Positions 1 through 13,000 of a stretch of DNA of 64,000 nucleotides are shown here, piece by piece (within the stretch, counting starts at the first letter, position 1; the number at the start of each line of letters is the position of its first letter). The notes below the pieces were generated by a model. It was not told the origin of the DNA. It saw nothing but the letters and a program-made list of their open reading frames with translations, and ran no database searches. Position numbers and translations under genes: made by a program. Source of the DNA: Sanderia malayensis. Lineage: Eukaryota; Cnidaria; Scyphozoa; Semaeostomeae; Pelagiidae. Where the stretch lies: assembly GCA_013076295.1 (NCBI GenBank), contig RQOL01000824.1:3162001-3226000 (forward strand). The letters are read 5' to 3'.

Positions 1-3000
1 GAGAAGAGGTCTTCGATGAGTCAACTGCTTTCACAGATCAAAGAAAAGCTTCCTGGACGAAAAACAAAAAGTAAGTATTATTATATGCCATTTCACTTCC
101 AACGACAACAAACTGTCTCTCACCCCATCATATTGACCAGACAATGTGGTTGGTGCGGGGCTCGAATCCCCAACCTTTGGCCTGCCACGCCGACGCCTTA
201 CCAACAAGGCTAACCAGTCACACTTATATAAGGTCTAGTCTTTAGACGTTTTGGAGGCATCCATAGTATTTGTATAGTGTTAATTCATTCAATTGACAAA
301 ACGTGGAATCTAATTAGCACCTTCTAATCACTTTGAGACAACGTTCTGCTCTCTAGGACAAATGGTTCAAAAGTTGGGTCTCGGAAGTGCCGCAACCAGT
401 GATTAACTCTATGTATCATCCACGAAAGCCGTCCATTTATACACCAATTTTTGCATAAGAAGCTTTGCAAAATCGTCGTACCAGAGTTTCTTAGCTTTCA
501 CCCTATTTATGGTACGAAATGTTTCCTAGCAAGTTTCTTAACACCCAAAACCTACTTTTCCTTAATTCATCGACTTTCTCTTTACATATCTTGAGTTGAT
601 AAGGGTATTTCCATTAATTTGCGAAGTTTTGAACTTGTTACCCAATACGCCAATTGCTGATACGCACTTGTGGTTTATGCGACGAGGGAACTCTAGCATT
701 TGTTATACATGTATATGCAACTCTAGCATTTGTTATACATGTATATGCAACGGAATATGGTCTCGATGTTGTTAAAAGAACCTAATTAAAAAGTTTAGAC
801 GCCTTGAGAGTGATATCTCCACCAAATTTGAAAGTTTGCTGATTTTATTGTCGGAATCAGGCATTTAACTAGGCACCCAATTCATTGTAAACGCCGCGGC
901 TTCTATTGCAGTGCGCACCTTTTAAAGGGGGACATTTTTTTATGGTATTCAATAGTTTCTTAATTCACTTCTGCACATCATCGTCAATCATTTGAGGGAC
1001 ATACAAAATCTGATCTGATAATATGTGTAATGCAATATAGCTATTACCAGGCATTTACAATATATTAATTTCAATATACAATATATATATTAGCATATTC
1101 ATTAATCAACCCCTTCATGTGTATTTTGCTCTGTTCTTTCACCAAGGGGCATTGAACACTGCTCTTTGATACAGAGAATATATATCTGTATATATATTGT
1201 ATATTCTCTGATATATCTGTTTCTCGTTATTCCCTTTACAGGTAACAGAAAGTCAATCAAACGAGGCCCACTGAACATCGAGAATCCTGAATCAGTGCAA
1301 TACAAAACTAATGAAAGCTGGCAAGAAAGATGGATTTCCTTTAGTGGCAATTGTCTGCTACTCTTCAAGGATGCCATGTTCAAATCGCCTGATCTTGCAT
1401 TGGATGTTGGAGGGTGTACTCTCATGGATGTTCCAACCGAGCCTGAACCTTCCGTCAAGGTAATTGACTGTTTAATTCGTGACAAGCCCCCCTGAAGCGC
1501 TGACGTAAGTGATTGATAATGAATGGGAAGGTTTTGTAATGCAGGGGGTAGAAACTATTCATCTGTTTTTCTTGAGCGGGTCTGGTGAAGTGGTGTATGT
1601 GTTGGGTCATTTTTTATTAATCCGTTATTGGTTTTTATTGGATTAGACTAAACTAGATCGAGTTTAATTAAATTAGATTGAAGTTAACTGTGGTTGAATA
1701 AACATGTTTTGGTGACGATCCTCGCTATCCAGTACGATTTGGATGAGTAAGATTATATTGGTTTTGATTAGACTGGATTAGATTAGATTAGATTAGATTG
1801 ATCAGGGTTAGATTAGATTGGTTTTATTAAATTGGACTTATTTTGTAGCTGATCGAAAAGAATGGCAAGGAGCACTCCTTCGCAGCCACCTCAGTTGACA
1901 GTTTCGATGAATTTGTGAATTATCTAAAAGGAATTGCTGGAAGCTCTACGAACAACACAGGTATGCGTGTGTTCAACCATTTCTAAAGCCTCTGTATGTA
2001 ACTACTTGTATGGGTCAGTAATTAGATTAGAAGTGACTAGTGCTTGATAGATCTGTATGCATCCGTAAACCATCCGAGAACCGAGATCAATGATCCACGA
2101 ATCTTTGTCTTTCTTAAACCCAGATCCAAAATTCTTCTTCGATAATCTAGATGTCACAGTTATATCGTATTAGATCAATCTGGATTAGTTAATCTATTTT
2201 GGTCCAGAAACCCTGTGGCATGTACCCTGATACATAACTATGGCACATGATTAATCAATGATTGTTATAGTGAGGTGTTATCTTAGTATAGTGAGGTGTT
2301 ATCCTACTTTCAGATTCAATTATCGACACTGACAATCCGAATCTGGATGACCTCGATGGGACGGATCCGGAAGATCTTCAGAATGCAATCGTACCTTATT
2401 CAGAAGGTGAACACCACCACCTTGAGGTAAGATCTAGCAAACTTTTTCTGTTACTTTGAGATTTTTCAACTTCTTGGGGTCAATTTTAGGGGCCAATCGT
2501 AATCCTAACTCTAACACCACTATCTCGAGGTAAGATTTATCAAACTCTTTTTGTCCATCATTTGAGTCCTTTCAATTTCTGGGGGCCAATTCGAGACCTT
2601 ATCAGCCAGCTCTTGCTTTCTGGATTCTATTTAAATTTTCCTATATTATGTCATTGCTGTTCTATTTACATTTATTATTTAACACGTTTTTAAAGCCTTC
2701 ATATTTATACTTTGAACACCAGGTCACGGACGAATCAAAGCAGAACATTAAACAAACAAGTCTTGACAGTGGGACGGATGGTGACATCTCTTGCTTTGAA
2801 ACGAGTGACGCTTCTAACACCGGCATCCAAGCCATTGCCGCCGACAGAAAAGAAAAGGTACGTGCATTGACCATCTAACCCCCGGTTTTCTAATGACCGG
2901 GCATTGAAATTCAGTTATCATTGTTTTGTTTGCCGGGTGTATTGACCTGTTTCAACTCCAGAATGGATTGCAGGCTTTTCTTAGCATTGGTCATTTAGTA

Positions 3001-5238
3001 GTGTACCTGTCTCGTTGGAATCAAATTTGTTCTTCAAGGCCATGATTTGGTTCGTCTTTCTATCGATCGCTTTCCAGACAAAAACAAAATAAAAAAATAA
3101 GCGCAAACAGGCCTAAGGATCGAATTCACGACTACGTCTATAAAGTTTTTTCGCAGCTCTTCAAACTGTTGATGTTTTGGATCAAGCAGTAACGATAACG
3201 AAAGAGCGAACGATCGAATGAACTAAACAGCTGGTGGATAGATCTTATTTATGTTACGATTTATTCTCGGTTTAACGAATTCTCAACATCTGCGTGTATT
3301 TGTGTTCCCTCAAAGTGTTGTGTTCCCTTAAAGTTTGTTGCATTGAGATTATTTTACCGCAGGTGGACTTAAATTTGTGAATTCGAATCTTTTTTCAGAT
3401 CGAGAGAAGGCGCAAGGCGAGCATCCTTATGCAAACGAAGTCAGGTTACGTTGACGTCATCACGGGCGAATCAATCATACCGGAGGGTTCGCCTTTGCAA
3501 CAAAAACCGCGTCACAAGAAAGTATCATACGCTGAATCCAGCCCGCGCGCGATCATACGTGACAACGTCGCGTCTACCGCCCACTCTTTGGATTTGATGA
3601 AGTCGGAACCATCACTGTATACGAGTCGCGAGCATCCGAAAGTTGAGGGTCCGAAGAAAATGAAGACGAACAGGAATTCTGTTCCGGATTTTAGACGACA
3701 GATGCTGCAGCAGCGATCGTCGTGTCTCGAAGAGGTTCTGAAGCTCAGGGAGGCCCACGAGAACAACAAGTACCCCGGAAAGGGGGAGAGTGGGGCGGAA
3801 AGGAATCGCTCGATGACCTGGAGTATACCGAAACCGAAGCAGCAGTCAGCATCGTCCGAACACGAGGCCAATGAGAGTTATGGTAATCACCATAATCATA
3901 GCTCCCAGTCGTGGGATGTCGGAATGGCATCTAAGTCTGCTGTGGTGTGCGAATTGCATAAAAGGTCGCCAAATGACGGTTGGGATGGGTTTAATAACAG
4001 TGGTAATAACGTGAGTATTGGTAATGGCGGGTGTTGCCACGGGGAAGGTGGGGAGGAAGAAGACTTGAAAAGGCAGACGCTGTTGATGAAACGACGCAAT
4101 TCATTGCGCCTGCGCAAAGAGGTCGTTGGAAAAAAGGTAAAGCAGATACGCGAGACTTTAGAGAAAGGTAGGAAGGACATGGACTCTAACGAGACGTTGA
4201 ATTTCGAGAAGAATCTCGTGACGTTGGAGGAGAATCTCAGCGAAATAAACGACGAACTGGAGAGACTGAACGGCAATATTACGCTACCACCAGTTAACGA
4301 TAATGTGAAGGATGGGAAAAAATCGACGAAACAGCAGCTGTTCTCGAAGCTGAAAAGCACTCACAAGTCATCGCAGAAGCAACTGCTGACCAAGGAGAAC
4401 GTGGACACGCTTTTGACGAGTCCTGGCTTGAGCCCGCGAATGCGAAAGCGGTCTTTTAATTTGAAAGTTATTGGTAGCACGTTGAAACGAAACTCGGAGA
4501 TTGGCGAAACGAACAGTAATAGGGCCAGTATGTCGTCAATGGAAAGCGGTAATGACGTCATCTTTGATCCGATGATGGATTTGAGCGGTGACACTGCGGA
4601 GGATTGTGGTCAGGACCGGGGCGCAGGACCTTTTTCTCCAACCATGTCAGAAGTGGATGAGGTTGGTGGACCGCGCAGTGGCAGTCAGACGGACGGCTGC
4701 GAAGGAGGAATAATCAAAGAGGCCCTTTTTGAAATCGAGGTAATTGTGGATTAGTAATAAGTGGTTAACTCTTCGTAATTTTATGATTGATTTTTTACAT
4801 TTCCCCATGAAATCGAACCCTGGTGTTAGTGAACCTTGAAAAGGCGTATCTTACACTGGAAATTTGTTAAAATGGAGTTAAATTGTATTATATGGCAGTT
4901 CAAGGGACGAAATGTTTTGTTTGTTTGTCATATGAATAGTTGGTCATGTCGAGGTCTCTATGTATCTTTTGCCAATCTTTACCTTTAAGTATTCGTGACC
5001 TTTCACCCTTTGCTACTGGTCACTGGCCTTTGAACCTTTTCCACTGGTTTTTGACCTTTCGCCAATGACCTCTGACCCTATGATTCCTTTGCCATTTTGT
5101 AATAAAGATAAAGATAAAGATTTCAATAAAGATTTCTACTACGTTAACTAATCACTAGTTCACTTGCCTCTGCAGGAGTTCGAGAAATTTGCTTGTCAAA
5201 TGGCTGCAAAGAGTTTTACCGAATGCATAGATGTTTGA
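1..5238 (+). CDS. PH-domain protein with coiled-coil tail (3' part of gene, start outside window)
   Basis: Seven exons join in one frame: 1-70, 1242-1459, 1849-1960, 2314-2426, 2723-2857, 3399-4739 and 5176-5238 (stop TGA). All junctions are GT-AG and the phases agree. Exons 2 and 3 encode a pleckstrin-homology fold: a tryptophan-containing first strand (ESWQERWISFSGNCLLLFKD), the strand 'GGCTLMDVP', the strand 'EHSFAATSVDSFDEFVNYLK', and the C-terminal helix. PH domains bind phosphoinositides or proteins at membranes. Exons 4 and 5 encode an acidic linker. The large exon 6 encodes a basic, Ser-rich region with a Lys/Arg/Glu-rich coiled coil (about 4060-4280). The C-terminus is a short tail ending TECIDV. 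I do not recognise the orthologue. The 5' end lies upstream of base 1, so further N-terminal domains are possible. Confidence is high for the gene and PH domain and low for function. Confidence 0.8.
148..219 (-). tRNA. Degenerate tRNA-Ala-like sequence (pseudogene or SINE head)
   Basis: Read on the minus strand, 72 nt fold into a near-cloverleaf. There is an A-box-like TAGCCTTGTTGG in the D arm, a four-pair D stem, an anticodon stem with one mismatch around loop GTGGCAG (anticodon GGC, alanine), and a perfect T stem with loop ATTCGAG. The acceptor stem has two mismatches and one extra base, so it is probably a decayed tRNA or a tRNA-derived SINE head rather than an active gene. It lies in the first visible intron of the PH-domain gene. 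Confidence 0.45.
1242..1960 (+). other. Exons encoding the PH domain
   Basis: The PH fold is split between exon 1242-1459 and exon 1849-1960, with a phase-0 intron between them. The residues WQERW...LLLFKD (strands 1-3) are in the first exon. The closing strands and the helix, containing the motif FDEFVNYLKGI, are in the second. The intron between them carries a GATTA-rich simple repeat at about 1740-1830. Confidence 0.65.
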
Positions 5239-7038
5239 AGTTGATCTTTCATAATTGCCAATGTATTTTGTACATATGTATCCAAATATTAATTTATTCA
5301 TCATACCCATATCATATTACTCACGTCATCATGAACACCACTGTAACTTGGAGAGATTCCAGTGCTACGCATAGTATATTTTCAATCCATGGAATATATG
5401 TATATTTTAGTCTTTTATAGACCACTCTGTTCGTGTTTCACGAGAAATTAAAGTCGTGTTAGCATGAATTTCTACAATTTTGTCCTATTCATATCTTGAA
5501 TTTATAGTAATACGTATTATAACGTACATATATTTACATATGGTTATCGCTGCTTTAGGGGCTGAAGAAATTGTATCTTTGCATTTTTTACCTCGTAAGA
5601 GCAACTTAAATATGCCTTCTCGTCCTTTTGACTCTTTTAGCAGTCTCCGCAAAAGCTCTGTTATTCCCCTGTATATGTTGAATTTTCGAGGCTCCGAACG
5701 GTTAATTATTATTATTATTATTACTACATGATTAAAGGTTGAAAAACCTAAGGATTAACAGTCTAGTGTCTATCCCTTCTGATATGTTGGATCATAATAA
5801 AATTCCCAAATATATTTCATAACAATATTCATGTAATATATAACTGGAAATTAACTTGGAGCTTTTATTGCTTAATCGATCCTAATTTCATCATCGTTTC
5901 AAATTTCAAAAACAAGGGGCGGTTAATAGAAAGGATGGGGGTTTATAATCCAAAACCTCGTTTTGAAACTGGGGCTTAATAGAGCTTTCATGGTGTCTCT
6001 GTGTCTCTTATCGTGCATAATGTGATTGTTTTGAATAAACTTCCCCTGTTGCATTATTAGCCTCAACCCTTTTTGATCTGTTAGCGTTGTGCAAATTGAA
6101 CTTCAGTCTTTCCCATGTTTTCTTGCTATTTCAATGTTACAGGTTTTATATGTAATATTTTTTAGAAACTCCGTTTTTATACAGTTCAAAAAATTCATGA
6201 AATGTTTTTAAATTTTCGAATTGTTTGGAATGCATTTTTAATGTTTTCTCGTTAAAATGTGCAGCGTTTCATATTTCAAATTGTATTATTTTTTTACTTT
6301 GATATTAAAAAACCAATTATTTATATCATATAAATATATATATATTCATATATACCAGAGCTTATATTTCACTTCAGTAAATATTGTATATGTTTTATAA
6401 AACACTTTATCTACTAGCTTCGCACATTTGTACTTCAAGTTTGGAAAGGTTTGGGGGCGGTGTTGGAAACATTGCAGCTTTCAAAATTCTTGGAGTTTGG
6501 AAAGGTGGGAAGTAATGATTTTAGCATGGTCTGGCTTTTACACATGTGCAGCATTCCAGCAGTTCCACAGATCTTCGAGCAAGAGCGAGGTTGCCAGCCA
6601 CTAACACCAAAAGCAACAAATTTCAATTTTCAAGTCAACGCGACTTTATAATGTCAACTTCAAGTCCTTATTTTTAAATTAGTAGAGAAGAATAACAGAA
6701 AATGGATACTGCATGACAATTAACATAAAGGTGATTTTGTAATTTAAATAAATTGAAGTTACCAAGGTAAAAACTTTGATCAGGAGGAATGTTTGTTTAC
6801 ATGAGTTATTGCGTTTTTAATATTAGGCCTAATTGCACACACACCCACCTTCGTATCTTGGTTTAACATGAAATTAAAACGAATTCGACCGGTACTAGTC
6901 ATTTAATTATTCAGGTTTGGTTATGCTGAGAGTAATTTATAACAGAGAAGTTCATATTTTAGCGTGAATTGCTTTTTAATTACAGTTGTTTATTTTCGAT
7001 TGATTGTCATTTCATAAACGTTTTTTTTACTTCCACAG
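5239..7038. other. Intergenic region between the PH-domain gene and CEP104
   Basis: No coding sequence is recognisable. The stretch is AT-rich with simple ATT repeats (about 5708-5727). Around 5880-5995 there are fragments of the 'taagccccc' MITE family that is intact at 20745-21260. The end at 7038 is a strong splice acceptor (T-run then ACTTCCACAG), so an untranslated first exon of CEP104 and its promoter should lie in this region. I could not place them. Confidence 0.5.
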
Positions 7039-7042
7039 AGAA

Positions 7043-10000
7043 ATGCCGAAGAAACTCAATTTTCAAGTTGTCCATGTTTCTGGTTATGATAGTGACCACA
7101 GCCCGAAGGAATTAGAGGTAACTTTGCTGTTTTGTTTCGACATTAATGAATAAAATGAGCCCTTTACTTTACTCAACTTACAAATGTGTGTGGGCAGTTA
7201 TGAATGAAAATTATCAATACCTGGCCTGTCTGTTTGAACATTATTTTATAGCGAGGAAATTTTCTCAAAACATGTCAATATTATTATATTATAAATATGC
7301 CGTGAGCAACGAAACTAACGCATTATATTTATGGAATTTTTCATAAAGCATAAGATATTTTGATATATAACTTCTTATAATTTGTTGAGACATGCAAGGC
7401 AAGCCACGCACGTGTTCAGCGTTGTAGAAAAATTCTCAATTCGTCTTGCGAATTTTAATTTATGGAAAATATCAACATGGATATGAAATCTATTTCCAAA
7501 CATCTTAATTAATTAAACATGTTTTATATTACTGATAATAAACTATCTCAGATTTTTCTTTGCAAGAGAGGCCTACTTTACTTTAACATTGTTCAGCATA
7601 CTATGTATACTAACTAACTTTTCAAAATATTCTTTAATAATTAATTCCGTTCAAATTCTTTTTACGTTGGCTGACTTTAGTTTTCCTATCGTAGTTTACG
7701 CCAATTACAACTAATAAATATTTTATAGTTTGTAACAAATAAATTCTTTTCTTTCACCTGCAGATCCATAGCCCAATAACAAGAGGATGGCAATCTCAAA
7801 AGTATTATTTTATGTATATTATTTCAATTTTAATAATTTTTAGAAGTGTAAACATATTGTTGGTGGCTACTTTAATGATCCGTCATTGTTTTATCATACT
7901 TTAAATTCTGTTAACATCAATATCATTGTCTTTAGAATTGTCATAATCATAATCATAATTGTGATTATTGTAATCATGGTTATTATTATTATCATCATAG
8001 CCATTATAATTGCCAATGTCATCATCATCATCATAACCGTTATGCTCGTTTTCAGATTCTGTGTCTACCCCCAAGAAGTTGTTTTGAAGCTAAGAGAAGC
8101 AGCATTGCTACGAAAACTACAGATTCTCTCTCATCAATACCTTGTTTGTACGTTCTTCAGCCCTCAACCCTGTCCCCCCACCACCCCACCCCCCATACAT
8201 AGATCATCAACCCTTAATGGATTATCAACCCTTCAACAGAACCTCAATGCAAGAACCTCTTCTCCACTCTCCGTATAGCAATGAAAAGATGCGCAGGAGC
8301 GTACTAAAAAGTAGGGGGGACACCACATTAAAAAGGGCATGACACGTGACATGTTTAACCGCAAAAGGGCCAATTTTTATCCACAAAAGGAGGATATTTC
8401 ATGTTTTTGCAAAAAAGTGAGCGGGACACTTCCCCCTTAATGATATGATGATACAGTCAAATCTGCATAGTTCGAACTCGTATAATTCGAACTCTATCTA
8501 ATTCGAACGAAATTCTCCGCCCCTTCAAGGGTCACCAATGAACCAACTCTTATAAAACAAACCTCAATAATTCGAACTTTTTGTAATTCGAACATTTTCA
8601 CACTTCCCCAGGGTGTTTGAATTAGACAGAGTTGACTGTATGAGCATATCCTCCATTTAATCCCAAGCATGTGGCTAATAAAGTCCTTATCATCTTCATT
8701 TTCTTTCATTCTAGCATCCAGAATTGACATTTATGCAGGAATGTCTCCAAGTGAAGAGAATCCTTCCTTGATGAATTGCAAATTCAAACGACTTGGGTAT
8801 GACCTCGCGTTTATTCTTCCCTGGTTTTTATTATTCACAGCAATTTTTAGAGGGCGTTTATTCAAGTCTTGATTTTTTCTGTTTTCGTCGTAAAATTTGT
8901 TATTGTCGTTTGTGCCACTTACGACTGTACATTCCAGCGGTTTCTCGTGAGACTTTATGCGCACTGCGCACCGATTAATTATTTTGTTAAGTAACGTTTT
9001 CTATCTTTTGATTTTTTGATCGTCGTAGATATGTCTCACTGGCAGACAACGAGCCTTCTGATTTCAAGGTAGGATTCAATGATTTGGTGATTGTGTGATT
9101 GTATGATTGAATGATTCAATGATTGAGAGATTGGGTGATTGAATGATTGGGTGATTGAATGATTGGGTGATTGAATGATTGGGTGATTCAATAATTGAGA
9201 AATTTAATAATTGACTGAATCAATGATTTAATGATTGCTTTGATAAATAGTTAAGTGATCTCGCAATGCGTCGTATTTATGGTTATGGACGGGCTACCTG
9301 AATAAAAGCTTCACTTTGTGGTGGAATTGAATGATGGCGCGAATTTGTATTTCAATATAAGCATAGACACGCATTTCCAGACCATCATAGTTATATTAAT
9401 AGTTGTATTATAAGAACAACAGAGTATTCTACCTTTACCAAGGAAAAAAGATTCGTTTCTGTCGCTGCCCTATTGTGTTTAACTCGTGACAATTTCTTCA
9501 TGATTAAAGTCAAACTTCTTTTTTAGACACGAGAGCTAAAATCTGTGAATATTGAAGTCGAATGCCAATTCGTCAAGTTTGTCATCCAGAAAAACCATGT
9601 CAACAGACACAACTTATACAATCAGGTAAGCCGGGTAGGAGTCTGATGCTCTATGATCTTTGGCCTCATGTTCTATGACCTTTGGCCTCATGTTCTATGA
9701 TCTTTGGCCTCGTGTTCTATGACCTTTGATCTAATGCCCTATGACCCTGGATTTAATACTCTGTGCCCTTTGGTCCGACCCCTTGCATTCCAATGATTTG
9801 TTCTTTTCCCTTTTGTGGTAAAAACTCCTGCTACTGGGAACTAATTTCTGGGTCCCCATGGCAATCTGGAGGTAACAGCGGTTGCAATTCACTATTTAGG
9901 ATTTATTTAGGGATAATTTGGGGACAGCAAAGTGAACAAAATTTATGGATGAATAATCCAATTTTCTTTAATACTCTGGGGGTAATATTATTTATTGCGA

Positions 10001-13000
10001 GGGTAGGGATTCTCCTGTATATTGTATTTAATTTAATTGCCTCACGCATTTAAACATGTATCGAATTTACCTATCATCATATTCTAATATGGCTTCAAAC
10101 TTTTTCATTTAGGTCAATGTTATTGCTATCAATTTAATTGGCGATCCTCTTGATGAACTGAAAACTGAAACGAGAAAACTAGATCGAGTAAATAAAGAAA
10201 ACAATCATTGATTCTTTTGCTCGTTTGATTTGTTTGCTTCTACTATTTAATCTTACATCTCTTCTTTTATTAATTTCTTTATTTGTTTGATTTTTCTTCA
10301 TAGTCTGTTCCATCTACCCCCATCTATTTATCTACCTTTCAATTTATTTTTTCTATCCATCCATCCATCTATCTATTTATTTAATTACCCATCCAAATTA
10401 GTCCTTCTTAATCTTTCTTTCTTCCATTCTTTCTTTTGAACTTCTTTCATCTTTTTCTGTTTTTCTTTTGTTTTTTTGTTTTTTTCTTATTTCCTTTTTT
10501 TTATTTGCTTATTATGAGTTTAGTTGTGATAACTGAACTCCTCCTGTTTTCCTAATAAGCCAACTCCGGGAGCTGAGGAAATACTGCAACAATTCATGAA
10601 AAAAGACGTCGATTCAAAGAGAGACATAATGAAAGGCCTAAGACAAGATTACATATCACCACTGGATGATTTAGCATTTGATATTTATCAGGTATTCTAT
10701 CAGTGCTGCGTTTTACTTGCCTTGTATCGCACGAGTTGCGATTTGGAATGAGAATGAGAATAAAATGAGAATGAGAATGAGAATGAGAATGAGAATGAGA
10801 ATGAGAATGAGAATGAGAATGAGAATGAGAATGAGTATGAGTATGAGAATGAGAAGGTCCAGGGAGAATACATCTACAATTGGGGACAAAAGTCCTTGGG
10901 ACTTTCTTTTTTGGGTGTCCCTCCCAACCCACAAATTTCTTTTCATTTGTGCTTTATTCAACCCCCACTCCCCCTAAGAAAATGCTTTTCTTTCAACCAG
11001 ACCCTTAGGACCATTGTGCAAATGAGTTTTGTTGATACTGTATAAGACCGTTTCTTGAGACAACTGCTTAGAGAAGGGTACTTGCAGAAATAGCAATAGT
11101 TGCAAGGGTGCCAAGACTTTTGTTCCCTGTTGTAGATTTTGCTGTGCGTGTACGTGTACGTGTGCGTGCACGTGTGCGTGTGTTGTATAGAATGAGGCGC
11201 GAGGCATCCACTACCATAGACAGTTTGCATTTTCTCTGCACGCGAATTTTGTGATTATCTTTGATGGGCAACGTAATAATTGCCTGTGTTGATTTTCAGG
11301 ACCCTGAGACAGCTCAGCTTATCCGAAAACTTGAGCTAAAAAAGCAAGACGCCGTTTTAGGTAAAGTTATTGGAAGTGTTTTTATACCAAGAACTGCTTA
11401 GAATAATCGAAACATTGTATCTTGACTTGACAATATTATTCTTTGCTAATTAAAATAATTATAACAATAGTAAATGATAATAATGATAGTAATAATAAAA
11501 TATAAATATATGGAGTTTGAGACATAAAACCAATGGTAATCGTACTAATTAGCATGCTCTGATCATTTTGAAAAAAACGTCCAGCTCTCTAACACAAATG
11601 TTTCAAAAGTCAGTAATTTGTGAGCGCCTACACCAACTATATTTAAGTTTTAATCAACCATTGGCTTAGGTTTTTCCTGGCAATGTACATGGTCAGCGGA
11701 CTCACGTATGAAAGCCTCAGTGGACAGGATTTGAAGAAATTAGGATTTGAAGAAAGACTAACCACAATATTAATAATAATAATACTAGCTATAATATAAT
11801 AAATATAGCGATAAAAAGAAGAAATGCCCTAGGACCCGTAGGGCTGTTCACTTTTACTTTCAAATACCTAAATATATTAAATGAAATTGTGATTAATGCT
11901 CTAACTACATTCTTCTCCTTTCTTTGTTGCAGAAGAAAGATTTGATTATGCGAAGAAGTTGAAGCAAGCAATGGCGGACCTGCACAAGGTAATTTCAATG
12001 TAATCTAATGCCATCCATGTGACACCCTTGTCGCAGCAACAACAACTTAAAATTGAAATTTCGTGTCTGTGAGTGTGGAGAGTCGTGTAGAATTGCATCA
12101 CATTTCTTAGAGCAATGGCATAACGCACGGTGTGCACCTTTTTGGGATATACGCGTTTCTTAAAAAGATTTAGTACACCGAGCACTATGATGTCAGTATA
12201 GACAACGCGCATCTATGGATACCATTATTTTTACATATAGATATACGAGGTATCAAGTGTGTACTTAGTGAAACTTTGAAGTCTATCTTGGCTTAACAAA
12301 CTACCCTTTGTTATAAGAAGCCAGAACTGGGATGGCGAAAGTGTTAAGAATCTTTAATACTAGTTCCATCCAGAAATATTCAGACTCGAAACAATAATGT
12401 TTTAAATTATAAACAATTTTTGATCCCGAATCTAGTAAGCTAATTAAGAAAACCTTTAGTACTTTTTGGCTCTTATTTTGAGTCTGTTTTGTCAGAACTC
12501 CGTTGGGCATTTATTTATTTTTTTCCTAAGCCAAGTTTGCTTACTCCTGTTTGTCAGGTTGGAGAAAAGCTGGGTAAAATAGAAATTGAAAAAAGAAAAG
12601 CCATTGAAATGGAGGATTATGATTTAGCCAAAGTTAAAAAGGTAAGCTTATTTATTTAATCATTATCAACTGTTAACTACTGCTTCTATTTTTGTTACGT
12701 AATAATGCATCACAATGTTGAGTCTATAATTATGATGCATTACAAGCCCTGGTGTGTATATGGGTATTGTGTGTCCTCGGGAATAATCCAAAGACAGTCG
12801 TGATTTGTACGGTCTTTTGCGACCAAAGTCTGCATGTGTGCGTTAGGCCTAAGCATTGTGATATATTCTATTTGTAGTTACAGGGGGATGAATACAGACT
12901 ACACGTTTACAAACAACTCGACTTATACGATCTTTTGGAATTGAACAAGGTGAGCCCCCCCCGTCATTCGCTTATCTCTACAGTTCATGTATTAACAATG

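Larger units (their letters stand above)
7043..10187 (+). other. CEP104: CEP104 exons 1-7: N-terminal jelly-roll domain
   Basis: The exons are 7043-7117, 7764-7801, 8056-8147, 8715-8796, 9029-9068, 9527-9625 and 10113-10187. They encode family landmarks such as [51 protein letters not shown] and [20 protein letters not shown]. The donor of exon 3 is the strong GTACGT at 8148; a nearer GT at 8144 would break the frame into exon 4. Intron 3 carries a 185-bp Tigger-like MITE (8454-8638). Confidence 0.92.

Noticed and set aside
3512..4594. Minus-strand frames opposite the large exon of the PH-domain gene
   Set aside because: They are shadows of the coding exon 3399-4739, which has a supported frame and splice sites.
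7886..8278. Ile/Val-rich 130-residue plus-strand frame
   Set aside because: It starts in an intronic ATAATC repeat, runs through CEP104 exon 3 in the correct frame, and continues past the donor; only 8056-8147 is coding.
10594..10961. Long His/Ser, Met/Arg and Leu/Ile repeat frames
   Set aside because: They are translations of the (GAGAAT)n hexamer on both strands within a CEP104 intron.
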